A DNA stretch of 5,158 nucleotides from Stenotrophomonas sp. (lineage in GTDB: Bacteria > Pseudomonadota > Gammaproteobacteria > Xanthomonadales > Xanthomonadaceae), in the NCBI GenBank assembly GCA_003484865.1, contig DMZT01000228.1:1-5158 (forward strand), given 5' to 3'. The position numbers and the translations under genes were made by a program. This document shows positions 1-5,158 of this stretch, in pieces; position 1 is the stretch's first letter; each line of letters opens with the position of its first letter. The notes under the pieces are model-generated. The model made no database searches. It was not told the origin of the DNA and saw only the letters and a program-made list of their open reading frames with translations.

Positions 1-905
1 AGGGCCGCTTCGGCGCGGCGGATGTCCGGGCGGCGCTCGACCAGGTCGCTGGGGAGGCCAGCCGCCGTGCCGGGCAATGCCGGCCAATCGCGCCGCGCGT
101 TTTCCAGCTGTGCGTCCAGCGCCTGCGGGGAGCGCCCCAGCAGCAGGGCCAGCGCATTGCGCAGCTGCGATTGCCGATGCTGCAGCGGTGCCACCCGCGC
201 CTCCAGTGCAGCCACCTGTGCGGCCGCGCTGGCCACCTGCAACGTGGTGGCCACGCCCTGCTGCTGGCGGGAAAGGGTCAGCCGCTGCACGTCGCGCGCA
301 ATGTGCAGGTTGTCCTCGGTGATCGCCAGCAACTGACGCGTCGCGCGCAGCTGCAGATAGGTACCGGCGGTTTCGGCCATCACCGCGGTCTGCACCGCAT
401 GCCAGTCTTCGCTGGCGATCTGCACGCGGGCATCGGCGATCTCCACCTGGCGGCGCACACGGCCCCAGAGATCCAGCTCCCAGCTCAGGCCGATACCAGC
501 CTGGAACAGCCCATAGTCTTCGCGCCCGGCATTGCCGGACGGATCGTTCAGACCCACTTCGCTGTTGCGCGCACGGGTGGCGCCGACCGTCGCGCCGACG
601 GCCGGGGCGCGGTCGGCGGCACTGATTCCGCGCAGCGCGCGGCTCTGCGCGACGCGGTTGGCCGCCAGCTGCACATCCAGATTGGCGCGCATGGCCTGGC
701 TCGCCAGTGCCGCCAGCAGCGGATCCTCGAAACCGTTCCACCACGCCGCGTCATCAGCGAAGGCGGCGGACGTGATCACGCTTCCTTCCCATTGCGCTGG
801 CAGGCTTGGCTGGGGCCGCACGAAGTCCGGCCCGAGGGTGCAGGCGGCCAGTGCGGTGCACAGCGCGCTGCCTGCCATCAGGCGCAAGGTCTGCCGGACC
901 ATCAT
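1..905 (-). CDS. NodT-family outer-membrane efflux lipoprotein, 3' end outside window
   Basis: Outer-membrane channel of a tripartite efflux pump (TolC/OprM/NodT superfamily), which would dock on the adaptor encoded just upstream and carry substrate across the outer membrane. My minus-strand translation gives 301 residues of an open frame that runs off the window; family members are usually about 460-500 residues, so roughly the last third is missing. Residues 1-21 form a signal peptide ending in the lipobox L19-A-A-C22, followed by TLGPDFVRP, the usual start of these lipoproteins. S141-WELDLWGR-149 and E290-RRPDIRRAE-299 are typical family motifs; the second marks the start of the second structural repeat. 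The ATG at 905-903 overlaps the adaptor's TGA (904-902) as ATGA, which implies translational coupling. A second ATG follows immediately. The family call is strong; the substrate cannot be told. Confidence 0.93.
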   Translation of the reverse strand, partial: MMVRQTLRLMAGSALCTALAACTLGPDFVRPQPSLPAQWEGSVITSAAFADDAAWWNGFEDPLLAALASQAMRANLDVQLAANRVAQSRALRGISAADRAPAVGATVGATRARNSEVGLNDPSGNAGREDYGLFQAGIGLSWELDLWGRVRRQVEIADARVQIASEDWHAVQTAVMAETAGTYLQLRATRQLLAITEDNLHIARDVQRLTLSRQQQGVATTLQVASAAAQVAALEARVAPLQHRQSQLRNALALLLGRSPQALDAQLENARRDWPALPGTAAGLPSDLVERRPDIRRAEAA

Positions 906-1957
906 GCGCCCTCCCCCGGCAGCCCACGTGCGCCGCTGTCCAGATCCACGCGCGCCTCCACCGACATCCCTGCCCGCAGCTTGCCGGCCAGCGGCTGGTC
1001 CTGATCGAGCACGATCTTCACCGGGATCCGTTGCACCACCTTGGTGAAGTTGCCGGTGGCGTTCTCCGGCGCGATCGCAGCGAAGGTCACCCCGGTCGCC
1101 GGGGCGATGCTGTCGATCCGGCCGTGCAGCGGCTGGCCGGGGAACACATCCACCTGCACGTCTACGCGCTGCCCGGCGTGCATGCGCGTCATCTGCGTTT
1201 CCTGGAAGTTGGCGACGACGAACGCCTGCTGCAGCGGCACCACCGCGAGCACCGGCGTGCCCGGGGTGAGGTAAGCGCCCACGCGCACTGCGCGGCGGCC
1301 GACCATGCCATCGATGGGCGCGCGCAGCTCGGTATGCGACAGATCCAGTTCGGCACGGGCCTGTGCGGCGTCGGCCCGCTGCACGGCGGCCTGCGCGGAC
1401 TACACGCTGGCGGTCAGCAACGCAGTGCGCTGGCGCGCATTGAGCACGGCGGCCGTGCCCTGCTGCAGATGCGCACTGGCCACCGCCTGGCGCGACTGCG
1501 CCTGCTGTGCGTTCTGCACGGTGCCGGCACCGTCGCTGGCCAGCGCTTGATAGCGGCGCTGATCGGCCTGGGCGAGGCTGAGCTCGGCACGGCTGACGTC
1601 TACGCTCGCCTGGGCTTGGTCGATCACCGAACCCTGCTGCGCCAGCGCGGCCTGTGCATTGGCCAGTTGCGCCCGTGCATTGGCGAGATCGGCACGCGCG
1701 GCCGCCAGCGCTACCTGATAGTCACGGTCATCGATGCGCGCGAGCACATCGCCGGCCTTGACCGTCTGGTTGTCCTGCACGCGGACTTCGCTGACGAAGC
1801 CAGCGATCTTCGGCGCGACCACGGTGAAGTCCGCGGTGACATAGGCGTTGTTGGTGGATTGATGGCGGCCATCGTGCAGCAGCCACCCGGCGCCGCCGGC
1901 GAGCAGCAGCAGGCCGGCAGCGATGACGAAGGGAACGGAGTTGCGATGCAGGGACAC
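902..1957 (-). pseudogene. EmrA/HlyD-family periplasmic adaptor, interrupted by an in-frame TAG
   Basis: Membrane fusion protein that would link the MFS transporter to the outer-membrane channel. The frame covers 351 residue positions, normal for the family, but codon 186 is TAG (1402-1400), and both sides are in the same frame. Before the stop: a membrane anchor (about residues 8-27), the EmrA signature STNNAYVTADFTVVAPKIAGFV (34-55), a lipoyl half-motif VKAGDVLARIDDRDY (66-80), and an Ala/Gln-rich coiled-coil arm. After it: the return arm, RAPIDG (212-217) completing the lipoyl domain, and beta-barrel sequence with the conserved NATGNFTKVVQRIPVKI (from 299). GTG 1957 is chosen as start because AAGGAA (1970-1965) lies 7 bases upstream; the longer frame from 2050 would overlap the transporter. 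A restart at GTG 1384 has no SD and would lack the anchor. One base change (CAG to TAG) would explain the stop; a sequencing error cannot be excluded. Confidence 0.88.
1400..1402 (-). other. In-frame amber codon inside the adaptor gene
   Basis: On the minus strand the codons read GTG TAG TCC GCG CAG. The stop falls in the coiled-coil region, where the upstream part ends TALLTASV and the downstream part continues SAQAAVQRADAAQARAEL, an uninterrupted heptad-like pattern. No insertion or deletion is needed to join the two halves, so this is a point nonsense change and not a frameshift. CAG or GAG are the single-substitution precursors that best fit a coiled coil. Confidence 0.9.
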
Positions 1958-1964
1958 AGGGGAG

Positions 1965-1970
1965 TTCCTT
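1965..1970 (-). promoter_or_regulatory. Ribosome binding site of the adaptor gene
   Basis: AAGGAA on the minus strand, 7 bases before GTG 1957. It lies in the 17-base gap after the transporter's TGA (1977-1975). It decides the start of the adaptor, since no ATG is placed as well. Confidence 0.7.
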
Positions 1971-1974
1971 GAAT

Positions 1975-3516
1975 TCAAGCCACGGCACGTGGCGGATACA
2001 TGCGTGTGGGCAGCCACGGAATCAGCGCGATCAGCGCCACCGCCACCCACGCGACGAGGAGATAGAGATCGGCCGAGGTCAGCGCCACGACCTGCGCATG
2101 CAGACGCGCGCCCAGCCCGGGTGCGGCGCCCGCGTCAAACCAGGGTGCGTTGCCGATCCGGTCGACCAGCGCGGTCGAGTGCAGATGGCTGCGCGCGGTG
2201 GTGACCGCCTCGAGCAGGCCACCGGCGAGGACCGCGGCGAAGCCTTTGACGGTGTTGAACCATGCTGAAGCGAAGGGGCCATCGGTCGGCGCCAGGCTGC
2301 CGGTGGCGAGCATCAGCAGCGGCAGCACCGCCATCGGCTGGGCGATGACCTGGATCACCTGCAGCCACACGAAGTTGTCGCGGTGCCAATCGGTGGTCAG
2401 CTGCGCGCCCAGGCCACAGGCCAACGCCAGCAGGCCCAGGCCGATCGCCTGCACCCAGCGGCTGTCCACCCGGCGCTGGTTGAGCAGGGTCGCCACCAGC
2501 GGCAGCGCGATCAGCTGCGGCAACGCGACCCACAGCAGCATCGGCGCGGTCTGCAGCGGCCGGTAGCCCTGCACCTTGGCCAGGAAGCTGGAGGGAATCA
2601 TGATCACCGCCAGCAGCACGAACAGCACGCCACCGAGGGTGATCAGCGCGTAGCTCAGATTGCGGTTGGCCAGCAGCTGCAGCTTGAAGAACGGCAGCGG
2701 GTGCGACCATTCGTTGTAGAAGAACAGCGCCAACAGGCCAGTGCCACCGCCGAGCAGCAGGCAGATCAGCGGCGAGGCGAACCAGTCCAGGCGCGGCCCC
2801 TGCACCAGGCCGATGACCAGCATCACCAGCGCCGGGAACCCGAGCGCCAGGCCGACCCCGTTGAACTGCGCGAAACGCTCCAGCCGCAGCGGGTCCTGCG
2901 GCAGGCCCCATGCCACCATGCCCAGCGCGGCCACACACCACGGCACGATCTGCCAGAACGCCCAGTGCCACCCCACGTAGTCCACCCACAGCGCGGCCAT
3001 CGGTGTGCCCAGGCTCGGCCCGAACGTGGCCGTCAGCGCATAGCCGGCCAGGCCGTACAACTTGATGCCCGGCGGCAGGAAGCGCAGCGCCACGCTCATC
3101 AGCAGCGGTGGCAGCGCGCCGCCCGCCAGCCCCTGCAGCGCGCGCAGGATCAGGAACGAGGGCAGATCCGGTGCGAACGGACACAGCACGCCCAGCACCA
3201 TGAAGGCGCCGATCATCACCAGTGCGAAGCGACGCAGTGAGAAGGTCACCGCGCACCACGGCGCAAATGCCATCGCGCTGACCGACATCGCCGTGTACAG
3301 CGCGATGATCCAGCTGCCGTCATCGGCACTGAACCCCATCGCGCCCCGGATGTCGGCCAGCGCGACCTTGGTGACGTTTTCGTTGATACCCGAGATCAGC
3401 ACAGCCAGCAGCACGCCGCACAGGCCCACGGCCAGACGCAGGCCGAACACCGCCTGCGCGGGCGGTGCAGCCGGCACGGCAGTTGCTGCCGGCAACGGGG
3501 CGGCAACAGCAGTCAT
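1975..3516 (-). CDS. EmrB-type MFS drug efflux transporter (DHA2 family, 14 helices)
   Basis: Inner-membrane proton-driven exporter, the engine of the tripartite pump. The protein is 513 residues, the normal size for 14-helix DHA2 transporters. A short Ala/Pro-rich cytoplasmic tail (1-22) is followed by about 14 hydrophobic segments, the first at 23-43 and the last at about 482-502, with a long hydrophilic loop near 440-480 before the last helix. Visible motifs: LRALQGLAGG in helix 4 (124-133, with R125 as the motif B arginine), the antiporter-type GPSLG in helix 5 (166-170), and VGWHWAFWQIVP (181-192), equivalent to the WRWxFxINxP segment of EmrB. The TM1 signature LDxTIVNVALP is replaced by ENVTKVALADI (46-56). 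ATG 3516 is the only in-frame start downstream of the inferred promoter, with GGGGGG 6 bases upstream. First gene of the operon, 17 bases before the adaptor. Substrates are unknown; hydrophobic drugs, uncouplers or aromatic acids are typical for relatives. Confidence 0.93.
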   Translation of the reverse strand: MTAVAAPLPAATAVPAAPPAQAVFGLRLAVGLCGVLLAVLISGINENVTKVALADIRGAMGFSADDGSWIIALYTAMSVSAMAFAPWCAVTFSLRRFALVMIGAFMVLGVLCPFAPDLPSFLILRALQGLAGGALPPLLMSVALRFLPPGIKLYGLAGYALTATFGPSLGTPMAALWVDYVGWHWAFWQIVPWCVAALGMVAWGLPQDPLRLERFAQFNGVGLALGFPALVMLVIGLVQGPRLDWFASPLICLLLGGGTGLLALFFYNEWSHPLPFFKLQLLANRNLSYALITLGGVLFVLLAVIMIPSSFLAKVQGYRPLQTAPMLLWVALPQLIALPLVATLLNQRRVDSRWVQAIGLGLLALACGLGAQLTTDWHRDNFVWLQVIQVIAQPMAVLPLLMLATGSLAPTDGPFASAWFNTVKGFAAVLAGGLLEAVTTARSHLHSTALVDRIGNAPWFDAGAAPGLGARLHAQVVALTSADLYLLVAWVAVALIALIPWLPTRMYPPRAVA

Positions 3517-3563
3517 CGAACACCCCCCGGGTACGGGGGATGCAGCGGGAACAACACGGACAT
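3513..3563 (-). CDS. Putative 16-residue leader peptide upstream of the transporter
   Basis: Small ORF encoding MSVLFPLHPPYPGGVR, lying between the inferred promoter and the transporter. GGAG (3574-3571) sits 7 bases before its ATG (3563-3561), a better placed SD than the transporter's own. Its TGA (3515-3513) overlaps the transporter's ATG (3516-3514) as ATGA, so a ribosome finishing the leader ends exactly at the transporter start. It is proline-rich (5 of 16), and the Pro9-Pro10 codons form the 5' arm of the hairpin at 3520-3543. Prolyl-prolyl runs are known to slow ribosomes and need EF-P, so stalling is conceivable. The ORF, SD and overlap are seen; the regulatory role is inferred. It could be a chance short ORF. 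I do not recognise the peptide. Confidence 0.5.
   Translation of the reverse strand: MSVLFPLHPPYPGGVR
3520..3543 (-). promoter_or_regulatory. Hairpin that sequesters the transporter's ribosome binding site
   Basis: In the minus-strand transcript, bases 3543-3534 pair with 3529-3520 around the loop UACC (3533-3530). This gives a 10-bp stem: six contiguous G-C pairs at the loop end, then U-G, A-U, C-G and G-U. The 3' arm holds the G-run (3528-3523) that is the only SD candidate for ATG 3516, and the stem ends 3 bases before that ATG. The 5' arm lies within the leader ORF (codons 7-10), so translating the leader must melt the stem. Pairing was checked by eye; folding energy was not calculated. 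Confidence 0.55.
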
Positions 3564-3589
3564 GGGTCCACTCCACGACGGGGAGCGGC

Positions 3590-3618
3590 AGTCTAGGCAG
3601 CGCCGATGCTGCGAAAAA
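3590..3618 (-). promoter_or_regulatory. Probable promoter of the efflux operon
   Basis: The -10 candidate is TAGACT (3595-3590), 4 of 6 matches to TATAAT and a form common in xanthomonads. At 17-base spacing the -35 position is TTTTTC (3618-3613), a poor match to TTGACA, consistent with dependence on an activator. Transcription would start near 3583, about 20 bases before the leader ATG. No in-frame transporter start lies upstream of 3516 within this transcript. Confidence 0.45.
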
Positions 3619-3625
3619 TGCTGCG
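3607..3625. repeat. Direct repeat TGCTGCG separated by AAAAA
   Basis: Two identical 7-mers (3607-3613 and 3619-3625 on the plus strand) flank five A residues, a 12-base period. They straddle the presumed -35 of the efflux promoter, about -24 to -42 from the inferred start, where LysR-type activators often make their secondary contact. The role is unproven. Confidence 0.35.
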
Positions 3626-3637
3626 CCGGCCATCGCT

Positions 3638-3658
3638 GGCGTGCATCAGACGCACGCC
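3638..3658. promoter_or_regulatory. Candidate LysR-type operator (T-N11-A inverted repeat)
   Basis: Perfect inverted repeat GGCGTGC - 7 bases - GCACGCC. T3642 and A3654 lie symmetrically in it with 11 bases between, the classical T-N11-A box of LysR-type regulators. The centre at 3648 is about 65 bases upstream of the inferred transcription start near 3583, the usual position of the primary LysR recognition site. The neighbouring gene encodes such a regulator, which is the likely binder. Confidence 0.6.
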
Positions 3659-3696
3659 TCACCGGTGACCGTGCAGGCGGCCGGGGTCGCAGTGCG

Positions 3697-4605
3697 TCAG
3701 GCCTGCGTGGACTCCGCGTCGCACATCGCCTTGATGCTGCGGCGCAGCCAGCGATGCGCCAGATCGCTGTCCAGGCGGGGATGCCATGCCTGCACGACAA
3801 TCGCGCTGCGGACCGGAATCGGCAGTTCAAACAGGCGCAGCGGTACCCCGAGGCGTTCCAGCCGGCCCAGCATCACGCTGGGCATCTGCGGCAGGATCAG
3901 GTCCGAATCGGCCGCGGCGAAGATCGCCGAGTGGAAGGTCGGCATGATCTGCGCGACCCGTCGGGTCAGCCCCAGCGCTTCCAGGTCCTCATCGATCGGG
4001 CCATACCACCGGCCACGGCGCGATACGGCGATGTGGTCGAAGGCCACGAAGCGCTCGGCAGTGATCTCGCCGGCGAAGATCGGGTGGCCCTCGTGGGCGG
4101 CACCGAAGAACGAGGTACTGAACAGGTTCTGCACCTTGGTATCGGCGCTCAGCTTGCTGACAGCGCTGATGTGCAGATCGATCCGGCCCTGCGCCATCGC
4201 ATCGTCGTCCCCATCGCCCTCGGGCACGAACCGCAGCACCGAGCACGGCGCCTGCGCCTTGAACAACTCGCGCATGCGGCCACCGTACGTGCCGACAAAC
4301 ACATCGTTGGCGCGGATGCTGAAGGTGCGCTCCAGCGTCAGCATGTCGACCTCGCGGCCGGCATTGAACACCAGGTGGGCCTGCTCGATCACCCCGCGCA
4401 CCTGCTCACGCAGTTGCAGCGCGCGCGGGGTCGGGGCCAGGCCACGGCCGGCGCGGACCAGCACCGGATCGCCGATCGCCTCGCGGATGCGGCCCAGGGT
4501 ACGGCTCATCGCCGGGGCACTGAGGTTCATCCGCCGCGCCGCGCCCACGACGCTGCCCTCCTCGATCAGGGCATCCAGGGCAATGAGCAGGTTCAGATCG
4601 GGCAT
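3697..4605 (-). CDS. LysR-type transcriptional regulator, likely controls the efflux operon
   Basis: DNA-binding regulator of 302 residues, the standard LysR length. The N-terminus MPDLNLLIALDALIEEGS leads into a winged helix-turn-helix (about 18-50, with AARRMNLSAPAMSRTLGRI at 22-40 as the helix-turn-helix core) and GDPVLVRAGRGLAPTPRA (45-62). A linker helix and an effector-binding domain (about 85-295) follow. Start: ATG 4605 is the usual family start, but the only SD-like sequence, GAAGG (4626-4622), is better spaced (10 bases) for GTG 4611, which would add two residues. An extension to 4848 would run into the divergent stress gene and past the promoter, so it is rejected. The gene lies 180 bases upstream of the transporter in the same direction, with no clear terminator between, so read-through into the pump operon is possible. 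The effector is unknown. Confidence 0.93.
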   Translation of the reverse strand: MPDLNLLIALDALIEEGSVVGAARRMNLSAPAMSRTLGRIREAIGDPVLVRAGRGLAPTPRALQLREQVRGVIEQAHLVFNAGREVDMLTLERTFSIRANDVFVGTYGGRMRELFKAQAPCSVLRFVPEGDGDDDAMAQGRIDLHISAVSKLSADTKVQNLFSTSFFGAAHEGHPIFAGEITAERFVAFDHIAVSRRGRWYGPIDEDLEALGLTRRVAQIMPTFHSAIFAAADSDLILPQMPSVMLGRLERLGVPLRLFELPIPVRSAIVVQAWHPRLDSDLAHRWLRRSIKAMCDAESTQA

Positions 4606-4759
4606 GGTCACGGCAGTATCACCTTCAACGTGTGGCGGTGACTTTACTGCAATCCAAAACCGGTATTGATGCGCCCAACGCACGGCTCCGCTGCGGCGCA
4701 CGGCATGGGTCCAGCGCCAACGGTGCGCGACCCTAGCGCCCCCTCTGCCGAGATTGCCG
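4606..4759. promoter_or_regulatory. Divergent intergenic region between the regulator and stress protein genes
   Basis: 154 bases with an unusually AT-rich core (about 4641-4670) for this window. For the regulator (minus strand), TAAAGT (4646-4641) and TCAATA (4669-4664) at 17-base spacing make a moderate -10/-35 pair, giving a start near 4634. Within it, 4655-4668 is an imperfect palindrome (CAAAACCGGTATTG, one mismatched pair), a possible regulatory site. For the plus-strand gene no good sigma-70 promoter was found; TTTACT and TATTGA (4643-4669) are too close together. An 8-base direct repeat, CGCACGGC, occurs at 4679-4686 and 4697-4704. Confidence 0.4.
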
Positions 4760-5158
4760 ATGTTCACCAAGATCCTCGTCGCCCTGGATGGCGGCCCACA
4801 GCACGCCCAGGTACTGGACCTCGCCGGGTCGCTGGCCGGGCCTTCCACCCGGTTGCACCTGCTGTGCGTGCTGGACCCCGCCTTCGCGCTGCCCGATGAC
4901 GCGCCGCGCGCCGACCATGCCGAATACCCGGCCGCCGATGATCAGGTCCACCAGGCCGAGCGTCTGCTGGCCACCGCGCTGGGCAGCCTGCGCGAGCGCG
5001 GCATCGACGGCATCGGCCACCACCCAGCCGGCGAGCCGGCGCAGGTGATCTGCGACCATGCCCGCCAGCACGGCTTTGACCTGATCGTCATCGGCCACCG
5101 CCATCTTTCGCGCATGGAGCGCCTGCTGGACCGCTCGGTCGGGCAGTGGACGGTGGAC
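4760..5158 (+). CDS. Universal stress protein (UspA family), last codons outside window
   Basis: Cytoplasmic small alpha/beta protein of the UspA fold. 133 codons are visible and open to the window edge; relatives are about 140-150 residues, so only the last strand is missing. Residues 1-10, MFTKILVALD, are the standard first strand with the D10 that contacts nucleotide in ATP-binding members. LHLLCVLDP (32-40) is the second strand and FDLIVIGHRHLSRMERLLDRS (106-126) is the C-terminal signature. The ATP-binding pattern G-2X-G-9X-G-S/T is only partly kept: G112 is present, but H115 and R125 replace the other two glycines, with S126 next. ATP binding is therefore doubtful and a non-nucleotide form is likely. 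ATG 4760 has a weak GAGA (4750-4753) six bases upstream. It is divergent from the LysR gene; no functional link to the pump is evident. Confidence 0.92.
   Translation, partial: MFTKILVALDGGPQHAQVLDLAGSLAGPSTRLHLLCVLDPAFALPDDAPRADHAEYPAADDQVHQAERLLATALGSLRERGIDGIGHHPAGEPAQVICDHARQHGFDLIVIGHRHLSRMERLLDRSVGQWTVD

Noticed and set aside
1384..1384. Internal GTG at 1384 as a genuine start of a separate 160-residue protein
   Set aside because: No SD precedes it, and the product would lack the membrane anchor and half of the lipoyl domain. It is the downstream fragment of the interrupted adaptor.
806..1972. 388-codon plus-strand ORF opposite the adaptor gene
   Set aside because: It is His/Arg/Gly-rich without family motifs and exactly overlays the conserved adaptor reading frame on the other strand.
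1957..2050. Upstream start of the adaptor at 2050
   Set aside because: It would overlap the transporter C-terminus, and the extra residues resemble no adaptor N-terminus. GTG 1957 has a proper SD.
2383..3240. 285-codon Gln/Arg-rich plus-strand ORF
   Set aside because: Its composition is the reverse complement of Leu/Ala/Gly-rich membrane helices in the transporter; it is a shadow frame.
3517..3633. Upstream start of the transporter at 3633
   Set aside because: It would begin upstream of the inferred promoter, and the extra 39 residues are not membrane-transporter-like. ATG 3516 is the only in-frame start in the transcript.
3638..3658. Inverted repeat as an intrinsic terminator of the LysR gene
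   Set aside because: No T-run follows the hairpin on the minus strand; the nearest T-run is about 20 bases further on. The T-N11-A symmetry fits an operator better.
3062..4669. 535-codon plus-strand ORF across the LysR gene and control region
   Set aside because: It is antisense to the LysR gene and the transporter 5' end, with low-complexity Ser/Arg/Ala-rich sequence and no domain. Long antisense frames are expected at this GC content.

Overview
The window is very GC-rich. Its codon use and protein sequences look like a gammaproteobacterium of the Xanthomonadaceae (Stenotrophomonas, Xanthomonas or a close relative). This placement rests on protein character and on the xanthomonad-like TAGACT -10 element, not on a database match. 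No RNA genes, CRISPR arrays, insertion sequences or phage genes are visible.

Positions 1-3516, minus strand, hold a three-gene tripartite drug-efflux operon. In transcription order it is: a 14-helix EmrB-type MFS transporter of the DHA2 family (3516-1975); an EmrA/HlyD-type periplasmic adaptor (1957-902) interrupted by an in-frame amber codon at 1402-1400; and a NodT-type outer-membrane lipoprotein channel (905 to beyond position 1, C-terminus outside the window). The first two genes are 17 bases apart, and the adaptor and channel genes overlap by ATGA. Together they would form a pump spanning both membranes. If the amber codon is real, the adaptor is cut before the second half of its hairpin and its beta-barrel, so the pump should be disabled or impaired.

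Positions 3517-3696 are a compact control region for the operon. Reading along the minus strand it contains: a perfect 7+7 inverted repeat with a T-N11-A core (candidate LysR operator, centred near -65 from the inferred transcription start); a weak -35 with a TAGACT -10; a 16-codon leader ORF with a good Shine-Dalgarno (SD); and a 10-bp hairpin that holds the transporter's SD in its 3' arm. The leader's stop codon overlaps the transporter's ATG. This looks like a translationally coupled leader-peptide switch and is the most interesting signal in the window.

Positions 3697-4605, minus strand, encode a LysR-type regulator, the likely controller of the pump. It lies upstream of the operon in the same direction, rather than divergent from it as is more usual. 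A 154-base intergenic region with divergent promoter potential separates it from a universal stress protein gene on the plus strand (4760 to the window end, lacking only its last few codons). The stress protein's ATP-binding glycine motif is degenerate.
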